Shown here in pieces: positions 43,154 through 51,289 of a DNA stretch of 64,000 nucleotides. The notes under the pieces are model-generated. The model was not told where the DNA came from and searched no databases. It was given only the letters and a program-made list of their open reading frames with translations. Position 1 is the stretch's first letter, and the number at the start of each line of letters is the position of its first letter. Origin of the DNA: Paenibacillus_D tarimensis_A (GTDB taxonomy: Bacteria > Bacillota > Bacilli > Paenibacillales > Paenibacillaceae); the NCBI GenBank assembly GCA_041281825.1, contig CP166298.1:620001-684000 (forward strand), read 5' to 3'. The position numbers were made by a program, and so were the translations under genes.

Positions 43154-43492
43154 ATGAAAAAAATAAAATATATGTTTATATTGATGCTTGCTCTGGGGTT
43201 AATTCCAAATACAACATGGGCAGAACCTTGGTTCCGCTCCGGTTTCTTTCGCAGTCCTTCGGCGCTAAAGTAGATTGGATCGGCAAGGAGCGCAAGGTTG
43301 AAGCGATTTGGGAAGAGGTTGCGGGCGGAGGTGAATGCGCAGGGAACGGTGGATGCCGATGTCATTGTGACCGTCTTAGATATGGGTACGGCAGATGTCG
43401 TTTATGAGTTCGAAGGCTACATTGAAGACATCCCATACAATAAGGTCATTAAATACAGCACCATGGTGCATTGCAGGAAGCAGAACTTATGA
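43154..43492 (+). pseudogene. Decayed copper amine oxidase N-domain protein
   Basis: An intact signal peptide (MKKIKYMFILMLALG, then a cleavage-like TTWAEP) runs into a stop at 43271-43273. The neighbouring frame from about 43216 encodes GRTLVPLRFLSQSFGAKVDW, the hallmark of copper amine oxidase N-terminal-like repeats (PF07833), and a third stretch in the first frame again encodes a VDADVIVTVLDMGTADVVYEF tail to 43492. The signal peptide also joins the domain too early, so a deletion and at least two frameshifts have broken the gene. The original was a secreted protein. Confidence 0.75.
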
Positions 43493-43510
43493 AGTAATTG
43501 CCAAGTACAG

Positions 43511-43536
43511 CGGTCGCTAAATGCGGCCGTTTTTTT
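43511..43536 (+). terminator. Rho-independent terminator
   Basis: CGGTCGC (43511-43517) pairs with GCGGCCG (43523-43529) through one G-U pair, followed by seven T. It marks the end of the decayed gene and lies in the gap to the convergent NHEJ operon. Confidence 0.75.
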
Positions 43537-43587
43537 CGTATGCAAACTCTCCCAAACTACTTAGAAACAATGCCGCCCGCGCCCCTG

Positions 43588-44487
43588 TTAGCTTTTCTTC
43601 CGCCTGATAAAATCAATAATCGGACGCAGCCGCTGCGGGGCGACGCTGTCGACCAGATCGCCGACGCGGTCCAGACGTTCCCTGATATTGAGCAGATGGA
43701 AGTCGGTCGGCTTTACATCCCGCTTGACTTCCTCCCATTCGAGCGGGGTGGACACAGTAGCGCCGTCCCTGGCCCTTGGGGTATAGGGAGCGGATAAAGT
43801 TTTGCCCTGGTAATGCTGCAAATAATCGACATAAATCAATGTCCCTCGGTTTTTCTTCAGCCGCTCGACCGTGAACATACGGGGATAGGTTTCGGATAGA
43901 TATTCTCCGACGAACTGGCCGAGTGCGCGAAGCTCGTCAAACGTCAAGTCCGGTTGAAGCGGGACGATGATTTGCACTCCAGTTGCTCCCGACGTCTTCG
44001 GAACCGAGACGATACCAAGCGACTCGAGCAGCTCTCCGACCAGCGCGGCCGCTTCCATAATTCTTGGCTCCACTTCCCGGGAAGGGTCGATATCAAGAAT
44101 CCATTCCGTCGGGCGAAGCGGCTCGCCGATCCGGTCGAAGGAAGCGTGAAACTCCAGACAAGCGAGATTGCCGAGCCATAACAACACCGGCATTGAATCG
44201 AGATGAACGTAGTGAATGCCATTTTGAACAGCGGTATGGACAAAAGGAGGCTGAGGCTGCGGACAGTTTTTCTGATAAAACGATTTGCCGTGAATGCCGT
44301 TCGGATAACGGATCGTTGTTAAGTAACGCCCTTTGCAATGCTTGATCAGATAAGGCGCGATTGAAGACAGGTGCCGCAAATAATCGAGCTTCGTAATGCC
44401 CTGCTCCGGCCAGAGCACTTTTTCCGGGTTCGAAACGGTCAGTTCCTGTCCTTCTACCATAATCTTGCCTTTCACGGCAGTTGCCAT
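43588..44487 (-). CDS. LigD-type polymerase/primase of non-homologous end joining
   Basis: A 299-residue stand-alone LigD polymerase domain (AEP primase family), which fills in and adds nucleotides at DNA ends. Seen: NPEKVLWPEQGITKLDYLRHL at the start, RYPNGIHGKSFYQKNCP (about 60-76), the catalytic acid pair in WILDIDPS (near 129), KTSGATGVQI and IYVDYLQHYQGKTL. The family usually has DLDP where this protein has DIDP. Last gene of the ku operon on the minus strand, 14 bases after the ligase gene. The polymerase and ligase are separate genes rather than one LigD fusion. Confidence 0.92.
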   Translation of the reverse strand: MATAVKGKIMVEGQELTVSNPEKVLWPEQGITKLDYLRHLSSIAPYLIKHCKGRYLTTIRYPNGIHGKSFYQKNCPQPQPPFVHTAVQNGIHYVHLDSMPVLLWLGNLACLEFHASFDRIGEPLRPTEWILDIDPSREVEPRIMEAAALVGELLESLGIVSVPKTSGATGVQIIVPLQPDLTFDELRALGQFVGEYLSETYPRMFTVERLKKNRGTLIYVDYLQHYQGKTLSAPYTPRARDGATVSTPLEWEEVKRDVKPTDFHLLNIRERLDRVGDLVDSVAPQRLRPIIDFIRRKKS

Positions 44488-44501
44488 CGGTCGCCCCTCC
44501 T

Positions 44502-45440
44502 CTAGTCTCTATGGCCGAAGCCGGTAATTTTCGGATGACGCAGCAAGCCGGCGGACGTCATCTCCAGACCGGTTACCCGGCATTTAAAAGGATCGGCCAG
44601 CCACACGACCCGCTCCCCTTTCAATTCGGCAGGCAGGTGCGGGAACGGACAGCGGGAGTCAACCGCTCCCTGCGAGACGGTATTTTGAAAAATAAGACTC
44701 TTCATCGCTTCATCCAGACCGAGCGATACCGAGCCGATAAATACGCCGTCACAGGACATGACGAGGCTTGCGACCCGTCCTTCCCGCAACTTTATGCCGA
44801 CGATGTCGGCCGTGAGATGGAGCGCGGTTTTTGTTTTGAGCCAGTCGTTGTGCTTCTTTCCTTCCCGGTACGGGCTTGAAAGCCGCTTGCTGACGACGCC
44901 CTCCCATTGATGTTCAGAGACCCATTTCCAGAGCGCCTCCCCGTCGCTGAACAGGTCGGTTACGAAGAACCGGTCCTCCTTCACAGGAAATTTGCGGTTC
45001 AGCCGTTCATGCCGTTGTTCAAAAGGCAGGGGTCGCAGATCCGTCCCATTATCGAAAAGCAGATCAAAAAGCACATACATCAGCATGCCCTGGGGTGTAG
45101 TCGTCCCGGGTGCCGATACATTGCCGCGCTGCCGTTCCCGCTGCAGCACTTTCTGGAAGGAGGGGCGCACGCCGTCCCAATACACTACTTCACCATCGAG
45201 AAGACAGTCGCCCAGCTCGGCCGCTTTGGAAGCCAACAGCCGCGTTATCTCGGGATAAATACGGTTCTTTAACTGCATCCGCCGGGAATATATCTCCACT
45301 TCGCCGCTGCGCCTAATAAGCGCCAGAATGCGGACTCCGTCCCATTTAATTTGAAACCCCCATTCCGGCCCTGAAGGCAGACCGGCGGAGGAGACCGGTC
45401 CCATCGGTTCTTCCGGCAAGACAATGGGGATATTCCGCAT
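44502..45440 (-). CDS. ATP-dependent DNA ligase of non-homologous end joining
   Basis: A 312-residue ATP-dependent ligase corresponding to the LigD ligase domain. The adenylated lysine lies in motif I, FQIKWDGVRI (near 31-37). SRRMQLKNRIYPEI (motif Ia region), LLDGEVVYWD (motif III), GVVSKRLSSPYREGKKHNDWLKTK (motifs IV-V) are visible, and the C-terminal OB domain is present. No polymerase or phosphoesterase part is attached. It starts 1 base after the Ku stop region, so Ku and ligase are co-translated. It seals double-strand breaks in the absence of a template, important for spore survival. Confidence 0.92.
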   Translation of the reverse strand: MRNIPIVLPEEPMGPVSSAGLPSGPEWGFQIKWDGVRILALIRRSGEVEIYSRRMQLKNRIYPEITRLLASKAAELGDCLLDGEVVYWDGVRPSFQKVLQRERQRGNVSAPGTTTPQGMLMYVLFDLLFDNGTDLRPLPFEQRHERLNRKFPVKEDRFFVTDLFSDGEALWKWVSEHQWEGVVSKRLSSPYREGKKHNDWLKTKTALHLTADIVGIKLREGRVASLVMSCDGVFIGSVSLGLDEAMKSLIFQNTVSQGAVDSRCPFPHLPAELKGERVVWLADPFKCRVTGLEMTSAGLLRHPKITGFGHRD

Positions 45441-45441
45441 A

Positions 45442-46278
45442 TCAGCCTACCGTCTCTTTCGCAGTCTTGGCCTTTCTTCGGGTCGGCTTGGCAGGCTTTG
45501 GTCCGGGTGCGGCCTTGGCCGCTTCGAGGCTTGCCTGCAGCGCGGCCATCAAATCGACGACATTGGCCCGCTGTACCTCAGGCGCAACATGGACTTCTTC
45601 GCCAGCGATTTTTTTGCCGATTAGATCCATCAGTCGCGTCCGGTAATCGTCGGTATATTTCTCAGGCTCGAAAGGTGTGGACAACTGTTCGATCAGCATG
45701 CGCGCCATCGTCAATTCCTTCTCGTTGACGTTGACGGCTTCCGGGAGTCCGGGGACCTGTCCGGTAGAACGAATTTCATCGGGGTAAAAGATCGTTTCCA
45801 TCGCAAGACAATTATCGATGACGCGAATCGCGGCCAGGCTGCTTTTGGAACGGATCGATATTTTGGCAATGCCGATTTTGCCGGATTGCTTCATCGCCTC
45901 CAGAAGTAAATTATAGGCGTTGGCGCCGGCATGGTCGGGCGACAGATAATACGTCTTCTGAAAATAAATCGGATCGATCTCCGTTAAATCAACGAAGTCT
46001 AGAATTTGAATCGTTCTTGTCGCATCTGTCGTTAGCGCCTCAAGCTCTTCCTTCTCAAACAGAACAAACCTTCCCTTTTCATACTCATACCCCTTGGCGA
46101 TATCGTCCCATGCGACGTCCACCTCACAGTTTTTGCACTGCCTGGTGTAGGCGATCGGCCCGCCGCACGCCTTGTGAATCATGCGCATGGAGATATCCTT
46201 GTCCTCGGTGGCGGAGAACATTTTGATCGGGACGTGCACTAGCCCGAAGCTGATGGCGCCCTTCCATACCGTATGCAT
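45442..46278 (-). CDS. ku: Ku protein
   Basis: A 278-residue bacterial Ku that forms a homodimeric ring on broken DNA ends and recruits the ligase. The family start HTVWKGAISFGLVHVPIKM is intact, followed by HKACGGPIAYTRQCKNCEVDV, EKGRFVLFEKEELEAL and YFQKTYYLSPD. The last 40 residues are Lys/Ala/Pro-rich, a typical basic tail for DNA or ligase binding. ATG at 46278 follows AGGAGG; a longer frame to 46296 is rejected. It is the first gene of the operon and reads away from the spore-protein genes. Confidence 0.95.
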   Translation of the reverse strand: MHTVWKGAISFGLVHVPIKMFSATEDKDISMRMIHKACGGPIAYTRQCKNCEVDVAWDDIAKGYEYEKGRFVLFEKEELEALTTDATRTIQILDFVDLTEIDPIYFQKTYYLSPDHAGANAYNLLLEAMKQSGKIGIAKISIRSKSSLAAIRVIDNCLAMETIFYPDEIRSTGQVPGLPEAVNVNEKELTMARMLIEQLSTPFEPEKYTDDYRTRLMDLIGKKIAGEEVHVAPEVQRANVVDLMAALQASLEAAKAAPGPKPAKPTRRKAKTAKETVG

Positions 46279-46291
46279 GCGAATTCCTCCT

Positions 46292-46329
46292 AACATAGGG
46301 ATCTTTGAGCGGAGCTCAAAGCCTCTCGT
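46292..46329 (-). repeat. Hairpin repeat element, copy 2
   Basis: On the minus strand: GAGAGG, then CTTTGAGC-TCC-GCTCAAAG (46302-46322 region) and ATCCCTATGTTA. It ends beside the ribosome-binding site of ku, as copy 1 does for the ABC gene, so it may influence ku translation or mRNA stability. Confidence 0.8.
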
Positions 46330-46433
46330 ATCTGAAATGTCTTACTATCCATCCTGCCCCGAATGCATGAAAATCAACCGGGTGGGGTATATTTTTCCGC
46401 GAGGGGCCAAACCAAAGGAAGGGTGATCAACTG

Positions 46434-46625
46434 ATGAGTGAAGCAGGAAACTCTCCGGAATCGCCGCAAGCGAAAAATGATGGACAGCATGAAGGCAGGG
46501 ACGACAATTTTATGGACATTGACCGAATGGTGAACGAAGGTCTCGGCGGCGGTCAGGTTACGTTTCAAAATGGATTGATCGACGAATCCACGACGGACAC
46601 AATGGATGATGAGAAGAGAACTTGA
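46434..46625 (+). CDS. Small hypothetical hydrophilic protein
   Basis: A 63-residue acidic, Gly/Asp/Asn-rich protein with no hydrophobic segment; the central part VNEGLGGGQVTFQNGLIDES is the only ordered-looking stretch. AAGGAAGGG lies 9 bases upstream of the ATG. It precedes an sspH-like gene and is divergent from ku, so a spore or stationary-phase role is plausible by context only. Not recognised. Its stop lies inside repeat copy 3. Confidence 0.55.
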   Translation: MSEAGNSPESPQAKNDGQHEGRDDNFMDIDRMVNEGLGGGQVTFQNGLIDESTTDTMDDEKRT

Positions 46626-46647
46626 GCTCGACTCAAGATCCCTATGC
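46615..46647 (+). repeat. Hairpin repeat element, copy 3
   Basis: GAGAA followed by CTTGAG-CTCGA-CTCAAG (46621-46637) and ATCCCTATGCAA. It is shorter than the other copies by one T-A pair in the stem. It covers the stop codon of the preceding gene and ends 3 bases before AGGAGG of the sspH gene. Confidence 0.8.
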
Positions 46648-46664
46648 AAAGGAGGATAAGGACG

Positions 46665-46853
46665 ATGGATGCCAAGCGTGCGCAGCAAATATTGCAGTCG
46701 GAGGATACGATACCCGTCCATTTCGAAGGCAATCCGATTTGGATTGAAGAGGTGGATGAAGCGAGAGGGACGGCTAGAGTAGATTCTGAAATCAATCCCG
46801 GCCAAAAGCAGACCGTGCCCGTTGAACGGCTGGAAGAAGGACGTATTAGTTGA
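46665..46853 (+). CDS. sspH: H-type small acid-soluble spore protein
   Basis: A 62-residue protein opening MDAKRAQQIL and containing VHFEGNPIWIEEVDEARGTARV and VPVERLEEG. These match the SspH family (MDAKRA start, WIE-V, GTARV, VPV-LEE). SspH is a minor spore-core protein made in the forespore. ATG at 46665 follows AGGAGGATAAGGACG; a longer frame from 46644 includes this site and is rejected. A strong terminator follows at once. Confidence 0.9.
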   Translation: MDAKRAQQILQSEDTIPVHFEGNPIWIEEVDEARGTARVDSEINPGQKQTVPVERLEEGRIS

Positions 46854-46866
46854 TCTGAAGTATGAA

Positions 46867-46889
46867 AAGGCTGCCTTCGGGGCAGCCTT
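46867..46889 (+). terminator. Hairpin terminator after sspH
   Basis: AAGGCTGCC (46867-46875) pairs with GGCAGCCTT (46881-46889), loop TTCGG. The tail ATAATATAAG is not a clean T-run. Confidence 0.7.
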
Positions 46890-46944
46890 ATAATATAAGT
46901 CTGAATATAATGTTAGAAAATTCAGAAAAATAATATTATTTTAA

Positions 46945-46973
46945 TTGATAATTTTGAAACGCTTACATATAAT
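46945..46973 (+). promoter_or_regulatory. Strong sigma-A type promoter
   Basis: TTGATA (46945-46950), 17 bases, TATAAT (46968-46973). A near cre-like sequence, TTGAAACGCTTACA, fills the spacer. It drives the small membrane protein at 47002 with a leader of about 25 bases. Confidence 0.75.
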
Positions 46974-47001
46974 AAATATATCAGGTAAAGGGGGCTTGCG
47001 T

Positions 47002-47127
47002 ATGCGGGAGTCCGGAAATTTTGCGATCGGTTTGTTTTGGGGGACAGCATTCAGCATCCCGTTATGGATCTCGATCATTGGTTGGGCAACGACGACAGCC
47101 AAGTTTATACATTCCCTATTAGCATAA
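47002..47127 (+). CDS. Small single-span membrane protein
   Basis: A 41-residue protein with one hydrophobic span (FAIGLFWGTAFSIPLWISIIGW, split here by Ser and Pro at its middle) and short polar ends. ATG at 47002 follows AAAGGGGG by 8 bases, behind a near-consensus promoter and before a perfect terminator, so it is a monocistronic expressed small gene. Not recognised. Confidence 0.65.
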   Translation: MRESGNFAIGLFWGTAFSIPLWISIIGWATTTAKFIHSLLA

Positions 47128-47140
47128 AAGTTATCATTTG

Positions 47141-47176
47141 AAAGCCGCTTGCCGGAAAATACGGGCAAGCGGCTTT
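47141..47176 (+). terminator. Rho-independent terminator, 13-bp stem
   Basis: AAAGCCGCTTGCC (47141-47153) pairs with GGCAAGCGGCTTT (47164-47176) without mismatch. TTT at the stem end is followed by GTGTTG. Confidence 0.8.
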
Positions 47177-47219
47177 GTGTTGCATTGGAGATTATGAATG
47201 GTTAAGGTGTGACTAGAAA

Positions 47220-47490
47220 TCCGGCTAATAAACACATTGGGGTTGCAGTAGACTTGCGAATTATTGAACTAAACTCACTAATACGGAACCCAACTGCACT
47301 ATTTGAGTTTGTCGATCCCTTTCCAGAAGCAAATACTGAGGTAAACTTCAATAATAGCGCAGTCAACTTCCTTATTATTGAGGTTTGCTTCACCATTTGC
47401 CGCATATGGTCTGCGGAGCCAGTAATTACTGAGGTAAGATTCATTATTAATGAGGTTTACTTCATTCTACTTGCATTTTCACCTTAGGGT
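47220..47490. repeat. AT-rich degenerate short repeats in a non-coding gap
   Basis: Imperfect copies of a unit like ACTGAGGTAAACTTCA-TTATTA recur about every 25-50 bases (for example ACTGAGGTAAACTTCAATAA near 47335, TATTGAGGTTTGCTTCACCA near 47377, ACTGAGGTAAGATTCATTAT near 47428, AATGAGGTTTACTTCATTCT near 47447). Open frames on both strands reflect low complexity and have no ribosome-binding site. It is not a CRISPR: units are too degenerate and there are no unique spacers of fixed length. Confidence 0.55.
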
Positions 47491-47622
47491 GCGTCTACTT
47501 TAAGGAAATATGCAGCGTATTTAGCTGACGTGAGGGTATTTTGAAACCAATACCGGCTCTCTAACGTTATACATAAGGTCCACAATGATGGAAAATATGG
47601 ATAAGAGAGGATGAAGTGACTA

Positions 47623-49998
47623 TTGAGAAGTAAAAGAAGAAACGTTCAATCGGCAATGAAGATGGCGGTTGCCGGCACCCTGACCCTCAGCTTGCTGTGC
47701 GCCCCATTGGCCAGCGCAGCAGCCGCGGAGGCAACGGGAATGAGTGAAGTAAGCGAATCCGTCGGCACCGGCTCGTCGGGCGGTACCGCCGCACCGGAAA
47801 CGAGTGTTGCAAAGCTTGACTCGAGCGAGGCAAAGGTGACGAAGGAAGAGGCGGAGGCCAAGCTTCGTGCGTTATTCCCGGTGCTGGAGCAGGCAAGGCT
47901 GGAGCGGGTGGAATTCGGCAATCCGAATGTGTACCCGCCGCGTGATGAAGCGGTCTGGAATTTTCAATGGTTAATCGACGAAGGAAACAGTTCTTATGGG
48001 TTCAGCACAACGGTTGACGCGCTGAACGGGGATGTGCTCAATTATCATCGGCCGTATGGCATTTCGGCGGACGAGAATCAGGCCTACTACCCGCCGAAAG
48101 TGTCGGAGGACGAAGCGGAAGAGATTGCGGAAGCGTTCATTGGCAAGGCTTCGCCATCGGTTAATCTTTCGGATGTAAAACCCGGTGACAGGGGCGGCAT
48201 GCCGAAGCAGTTATTCGGTCCGGTTCAATATCATTTTTACTATCAAGTAACAAAGAACGGCATCCCATCCAACTCGGAAACGGTAAGTATAACTGTTAAC
48301 GGGAACGGGGAAATCATCGACTTTAACCGGCATCGGTACGAAGGCGAATATCCTTCGGCTGTTCCCGCTTTGACGAAAAAACAGGCGGAGGAGCGTATCA
48401 AAAATAATGTATCGTTAACCTTAAGCTATATTTCGGATAATCCGTACGGCTATAATCGAAGCGGCTCCGTCAAATGGAAGCTTGCCTATGTCCCAGTAGC
48501 GAACGGCAGTATGCTGGATGCGACGACAGGCGAGCTCATCGGCTGGGACGGAAAGCCGGCCGAGACTTCCGCGAACTATTTGCCGCTTCCTGCGGAAGGC
48601 CCCGTGTTTCAAAAAAACGAAGGCACAACGTTAACGTCCGAGCAGGCGGCGGCCATTGTAACGGAGCATGCGGCGATTCCGGAGGATTATCGGATGAATG
48701 CGCATCTCGACAGGTATTGGATGGAACCGGGCGTACAAGTATGGAATATCAGCTGGCGCAATCAGAACATCAGTCCGTTCGGATTTCCGGATCAAATCAC
48801 TGCTTATGTGGACGCGGCCACCGGCCGGCTGCTAAGTCTGAACCGCCATAATTATTATCCGTCTCCTTATGGAGGAGAGGAACCGAAGAAGGTGCCTGCT
48901 CCTTCGATTACCGAGCAAGAAGCCGATACCAAGGCGATGGAATTGATCCGATTATTATATCCGAATGCGGCAGAAGAGTTGAAACGGGCCGATACTCCGG
49001 CGCTCATCGAGAGCGAGACGAGCGAAACGAAGTTCCGCTATCAATTTCAGCGATTCTACGGAGACTACCCGATTCATGGCGACACCGTTCATTTGACGCT
49101 AGACGGCAACGGCAAGCTGTATTCCTACCAGACGCCGGGGACATCCTTAGATACATTGACGCAGCAGCTGGAAGGGCTGACCGCACAGATATCCGCGGAA
49201 GAGGCGCTGCGAACGTATGCGGACGCACTCTCGGCCGAGCTTCAATATGTGCGTTTCGGTGGGTATTACAATGAAACGATGAATCAGGTGCCGGAGGAGA
49301 TGAAGCTCGTTTATACCCCGGTGCTGGACAACAAAAAGGGGTATGCAATTGTCGATGCCTCAACCGGCAAGCTCGAATCGTATTATTCTTCCAATCTGCC
49401 GGAAGAGGAGACGGCGATGATTCCGCAGGATGTGGAAGATCACTGGGCAAGCAGCGCGCTGACTGCAATGATCGAGCACGGGGTGATGAAAGCCGGGGAA
49501 GACGGCTTGCTTCATCCGAATGACGAGCTTAGTCTCGGCGACTGGATTTTGCTTATGTCCCGTGCATTGTACGGCGATAGTATGAATTATTACGGCGGCC
49601 GGGAGCAAGAACCGCCATTTGCGGATGTGACTGCCGAGAGTGAATACTATTTTGCGGTTCAACGCTTTATAGACCGGCGCTGGCTTGATAAGGCACCGGA
49701 GATGAAGCTAGAACCGGGGCAGACGCTGACCAGGGACAGGCTGGCCGTCACGCTCACCAGAATGCTTAATTACAACAAGCTGGCGGAATTTATGAACGAT
49801 GATCTGGAAGTCGCAGCACTAAAAGACGCGGACCGGATTCGCAACAAAGGGGCGGCAGCCGTTGTATTTAAGCTGGGGCTGCTGAAGCCTTCTAACGGCA
49901 AGTTCAATCCGGACGCTCCGGTGACCAAGGCGCAGGCGGCGACCATCATCATGAGGCTGGTAACGCTCCAGGGTAAAACTGATTCGGCTATATTTTGA
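47623..49998 (+). CDS. YcdB/YcdC repeat protein with SLH domains
   Basis: A 791-residue secreted protein. A signal peptide lies in residues 1-35 (basic start, then a hydrophobic run ending in ASAAAAEA). Three to four YcdB/YcdC-type repeats follow (about 60-590), each with a TKEEAEAKL or SEDEAEEIA helix, a beta pair and the sequence A-x-x-G-x-L-x-x-x-x-x (e.g. DALNGDVLNYHR, DAATGRLLSLNRH). Three S-layer homology domains close the protein (about 600-790: DVEDHWASSALTAMIEHG, FADVTAESEYYFAVQ, KDADRIRNKGAAAVVFKLG), so it is held at the wall. TTG start at 47623 is tentative. Function of the YcdB repeats is unknown. Confidence 0.85.
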   Translation: MRSKRRNVQSAMKMAVAGTLTLSLLCAPLASAAAAEATGMSEVSESVGTGSSGGTAAPETSVAKLDSSEAKVTKEEAEAKLRALFPVLEQARLERVEFGNPNVYPPRDEAVWNFQWLIDEGNSSYGFSTTVDALNGDVLNYHRPYGISADENQAYYPPKVSEDEAEEIAEAFIGKASPSVNLSDVKPGDRGGMPKQLFGPVQYHFYYQVTKNGIPSNSETVSITVNGNGEIIDFNRHRYEGEYPSAVPALTKKQAEERIKNNVSLTLSYISDNPYGYNRSGSVKWKLAYVPVANGSMLDATTGELIGWDGKPAETSANYLPLPAEGPVFQKNEGTTLTSEQAAAIVTEHAAIPEDYRMNAHLDRYWMEPGVQVWNISWRNQNISPFGFPDQITAYVDAATGRLLSLNRHNYYPSPYGGEEPKKVPAPSITEQEADTKAMELIRLLYPNAAEELKRADTPALIESETSETKFRYQFQRFYGDYPIHGDTVHLTLDGNGKLYSYQTPGTSLDTLTQQLEGLTAQISAEEALRTYADALSAELQYVRFGGYYNETMNQVPEEMKLVYTPVLDNKKGYAIVDASTGKLESYYSSNLPEEETAMIPQDVEDHWASSALTAMIEHGVMKAGEDGLLHPNDELSLGDWILLMSRALYGDSMNYYGGREQEPPFADVTAESEYYFAVQRFIDRRWLDKAPEMKLEPGQTLTRDRLAVTLTRMLNYNKLAEFMNDDLEVAALKDADRIRNKGAAAVVFKLGLLKPSNGKFNPDAPVTKAQAATIIMRLVTLQGKTDSAIF

Positions 49999-50021
49999 TA
50001 TGGATTTACAGGCCTAAAGCT

Positions 50022-50079
50022 GAGAGACTTTGAGCTCCACTCAAAGTTCCCTATGTCATGCTCAAAGGTCCCTATGTAA
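50022..50079 (+). repeat. Hairpin repeat element, copy 4 (with partial second unit)
   Basis: GAGAGACTTTGAGC-TCC-ACTCAAAG, TTCCCTATGTCA, then TGCTCAAAGGTCCCTATGTAA. The extra half-unit is the same arrangement as in copy 1. It lies between the convergent YcdB/SLH gene and the gerA operon. Confidence 0.85.
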
Positions 50080-50100
50080 GGGTGGATCATCTCCGCCCTT
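50078..50100. terminator. Terminator between convergent operons
   Basis: AAGGGTGGA (50078-50086) pairs with TCCGCCCTT (50092-50100) through one G-U pair, followed by TCCTCCTTTT. Confidence 0.7.
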
Positions 50101-50108
50101 TCCTCCTT

Positions 50109-51200
50109 TTAGGAATGTCTTTTCCGAAATGCAGCCACTCCTAAAAGGACTAACGGCAACAAGAGCCCGAACGTTCCGGCGAAAAATACCCATACTTCTA
50201 AAATAACAGCAATGTTATAGATGATATTGGGACTGCTCGCTAGAGAAAAGACAACCACCATCATTCCTAAAGGAAATACAAGCATACGATACTCTTTCAG
50301 ATTCAAAATTTGGGCCAAAGTAAACGTTGCCGCATAAAAGCTAATGCTTAGTTTGAAAAAAATCGAAATAAACCACAAGCCGGCTATAATCGCCTCAATC
50401 CGCTGCAAAAAATCGCCGATGTTAATTTTTTGGGCCAGAACATAACTTGGGTAAATGTCTCTCGCCGTGTGATCCGCACCGAGAACCAGGATCGAGAGAG
50501 CCGTGAGCAGGACGATAACCGCTCCTCCCATAATAGTTCCCGCAAAAAAAGCCTTGCCTACTTTCCCGGGCCGATTCACATAAGGAATGATAAACAAAAA
50601 AGTAGCGTACTCCATAAAAGGATACGCCGCCAATAGAAGGGCGCCATGCAGCACGGGTTTTATCCCCTCTTCAAGGACCGGCTGTATTTTTTGCGCATCG
50701 ATTTGAGGCGAAACAAAGATTACAAGCAATAGAAACAGGATGATAAACCAGGGGAAAATAATTTCTGCCGCACGTGCGATCGTTTCAATCCCGAGACGGA
50801 TTCCCATCATTACAACGATTAACATCAAAATATGAATAAACTGGATTGGCGTTTCAGGCATAATATACGTAGTAAGGAAATCCCCTATATTGCGGAGAAC
50901 AAGCGAAGCGAGAAGAAACGGAAAGGGGAGAAATAGAATCGAGACGGCTTTGCCCACCCATTTTCCAAGGATTTGTTCGCTGTATTGGGCCAAATTCTTA
51001 TCGGGATATAAGGTGCCTAGCTTTGTATAAATCAACCCGAATAAAAGTCCCGCTCCCACCCCTAAAATACCTGACAACCAAGCATCCTGTTTCGCAGGGG
51101 CGGCAAGCATGCCCGGAGCCAATAAGAGAGAGCTTCCCGCGGTAAACATAAACACCAATATTGCAAATTGACGCGCTGCGATTTTCGCGTTTTCCAGCAA
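50109..51200 (-). CDS. Spore germination permease, GerAB family
   Basis: A 363-residue membrane protein with about ten hydrophobic segments, B subunit of a GerA-type germinant receptor. The start region KIAARQFAILVFMFTAGSSLLL and AKQDAWLSGILGVGAG are typical. The longest frame starts at 51224 (TTG), but that lies at the edge of a repeat with no ribosome-binding site; TTG at 51200 has GGAGTGG upstream and gives the expected N-terminus MLENAKIAARQF. It is the last gene of the germination operon and binds the nutrient germinant. The specific germinant is unknown. Confidence 0.85.
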   Translation of the reverse strand: MLENAKIAARQFAILVFMFTAGSSLLLAPGMLAAPAKQDAWLSGILGVGAGLLFGLIYTKLGTLYPDKNLAQYSEQILGKWVGKAVSILFLPFPFLLASLVLRNIGDFLTTYIMPETPIQFIHILMLIVVMMGIRLGIETIARAAEIIFPWFIILFLLLVIFVSPQIDAQKIQPVLEEGIKPVLHGALLLAAYPFMEYATFLFIIPYVNRPGKVGKAFFAGTIMGGAVIVLLTALSILVLGADHTARDIYPSYVLAQKINIGDFLQRIEAIIAGLWFISIFFKLSISFYAATFTLAQILNLKEYRMLVFPLGMMVVVFSLASSPNIIYNIAVILEVWVFFAGTFGLLLPLVLLGVAAFRKRHS

Positions 51201-51221
51201 CTTCTTCCACTCCGTTCTATT

Positions 51222-51282
51222 CAAGCGTAAACGGCTTCGCCGTCTCTGGCGGCTAAGCCTCGTTTCGCGGAGAATTCTAAGC
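51222..51282 (+). repeat. Repeat family 2, copy A
   Basis: From CAAGCGTAAACGGC through TCTGGCGGCTAAGC and TCGTTTCGCG to AGAATTCTAAGC. The reverse complement of this unit occurs at 59629-59691 with few mismatches. It abuts the start of the GerAB gene and is followed 7 bases later by copy 5 of the hairpin repeat. Confidence 0.8.
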
Positions 51283-51289
51283 TGATACA

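Noticed and set aside
46340..46429. 29-codon frame with CPEC motif upstream of the 46434 gene
   Set aside because: No ribosome-binding site, too short to judge; the Cys pair alone is not evidence.
47220..47490. CRISPR-like repeat array
   Set aside because: Units are degenerate, spacing irregular, and no cas gene is in the window.
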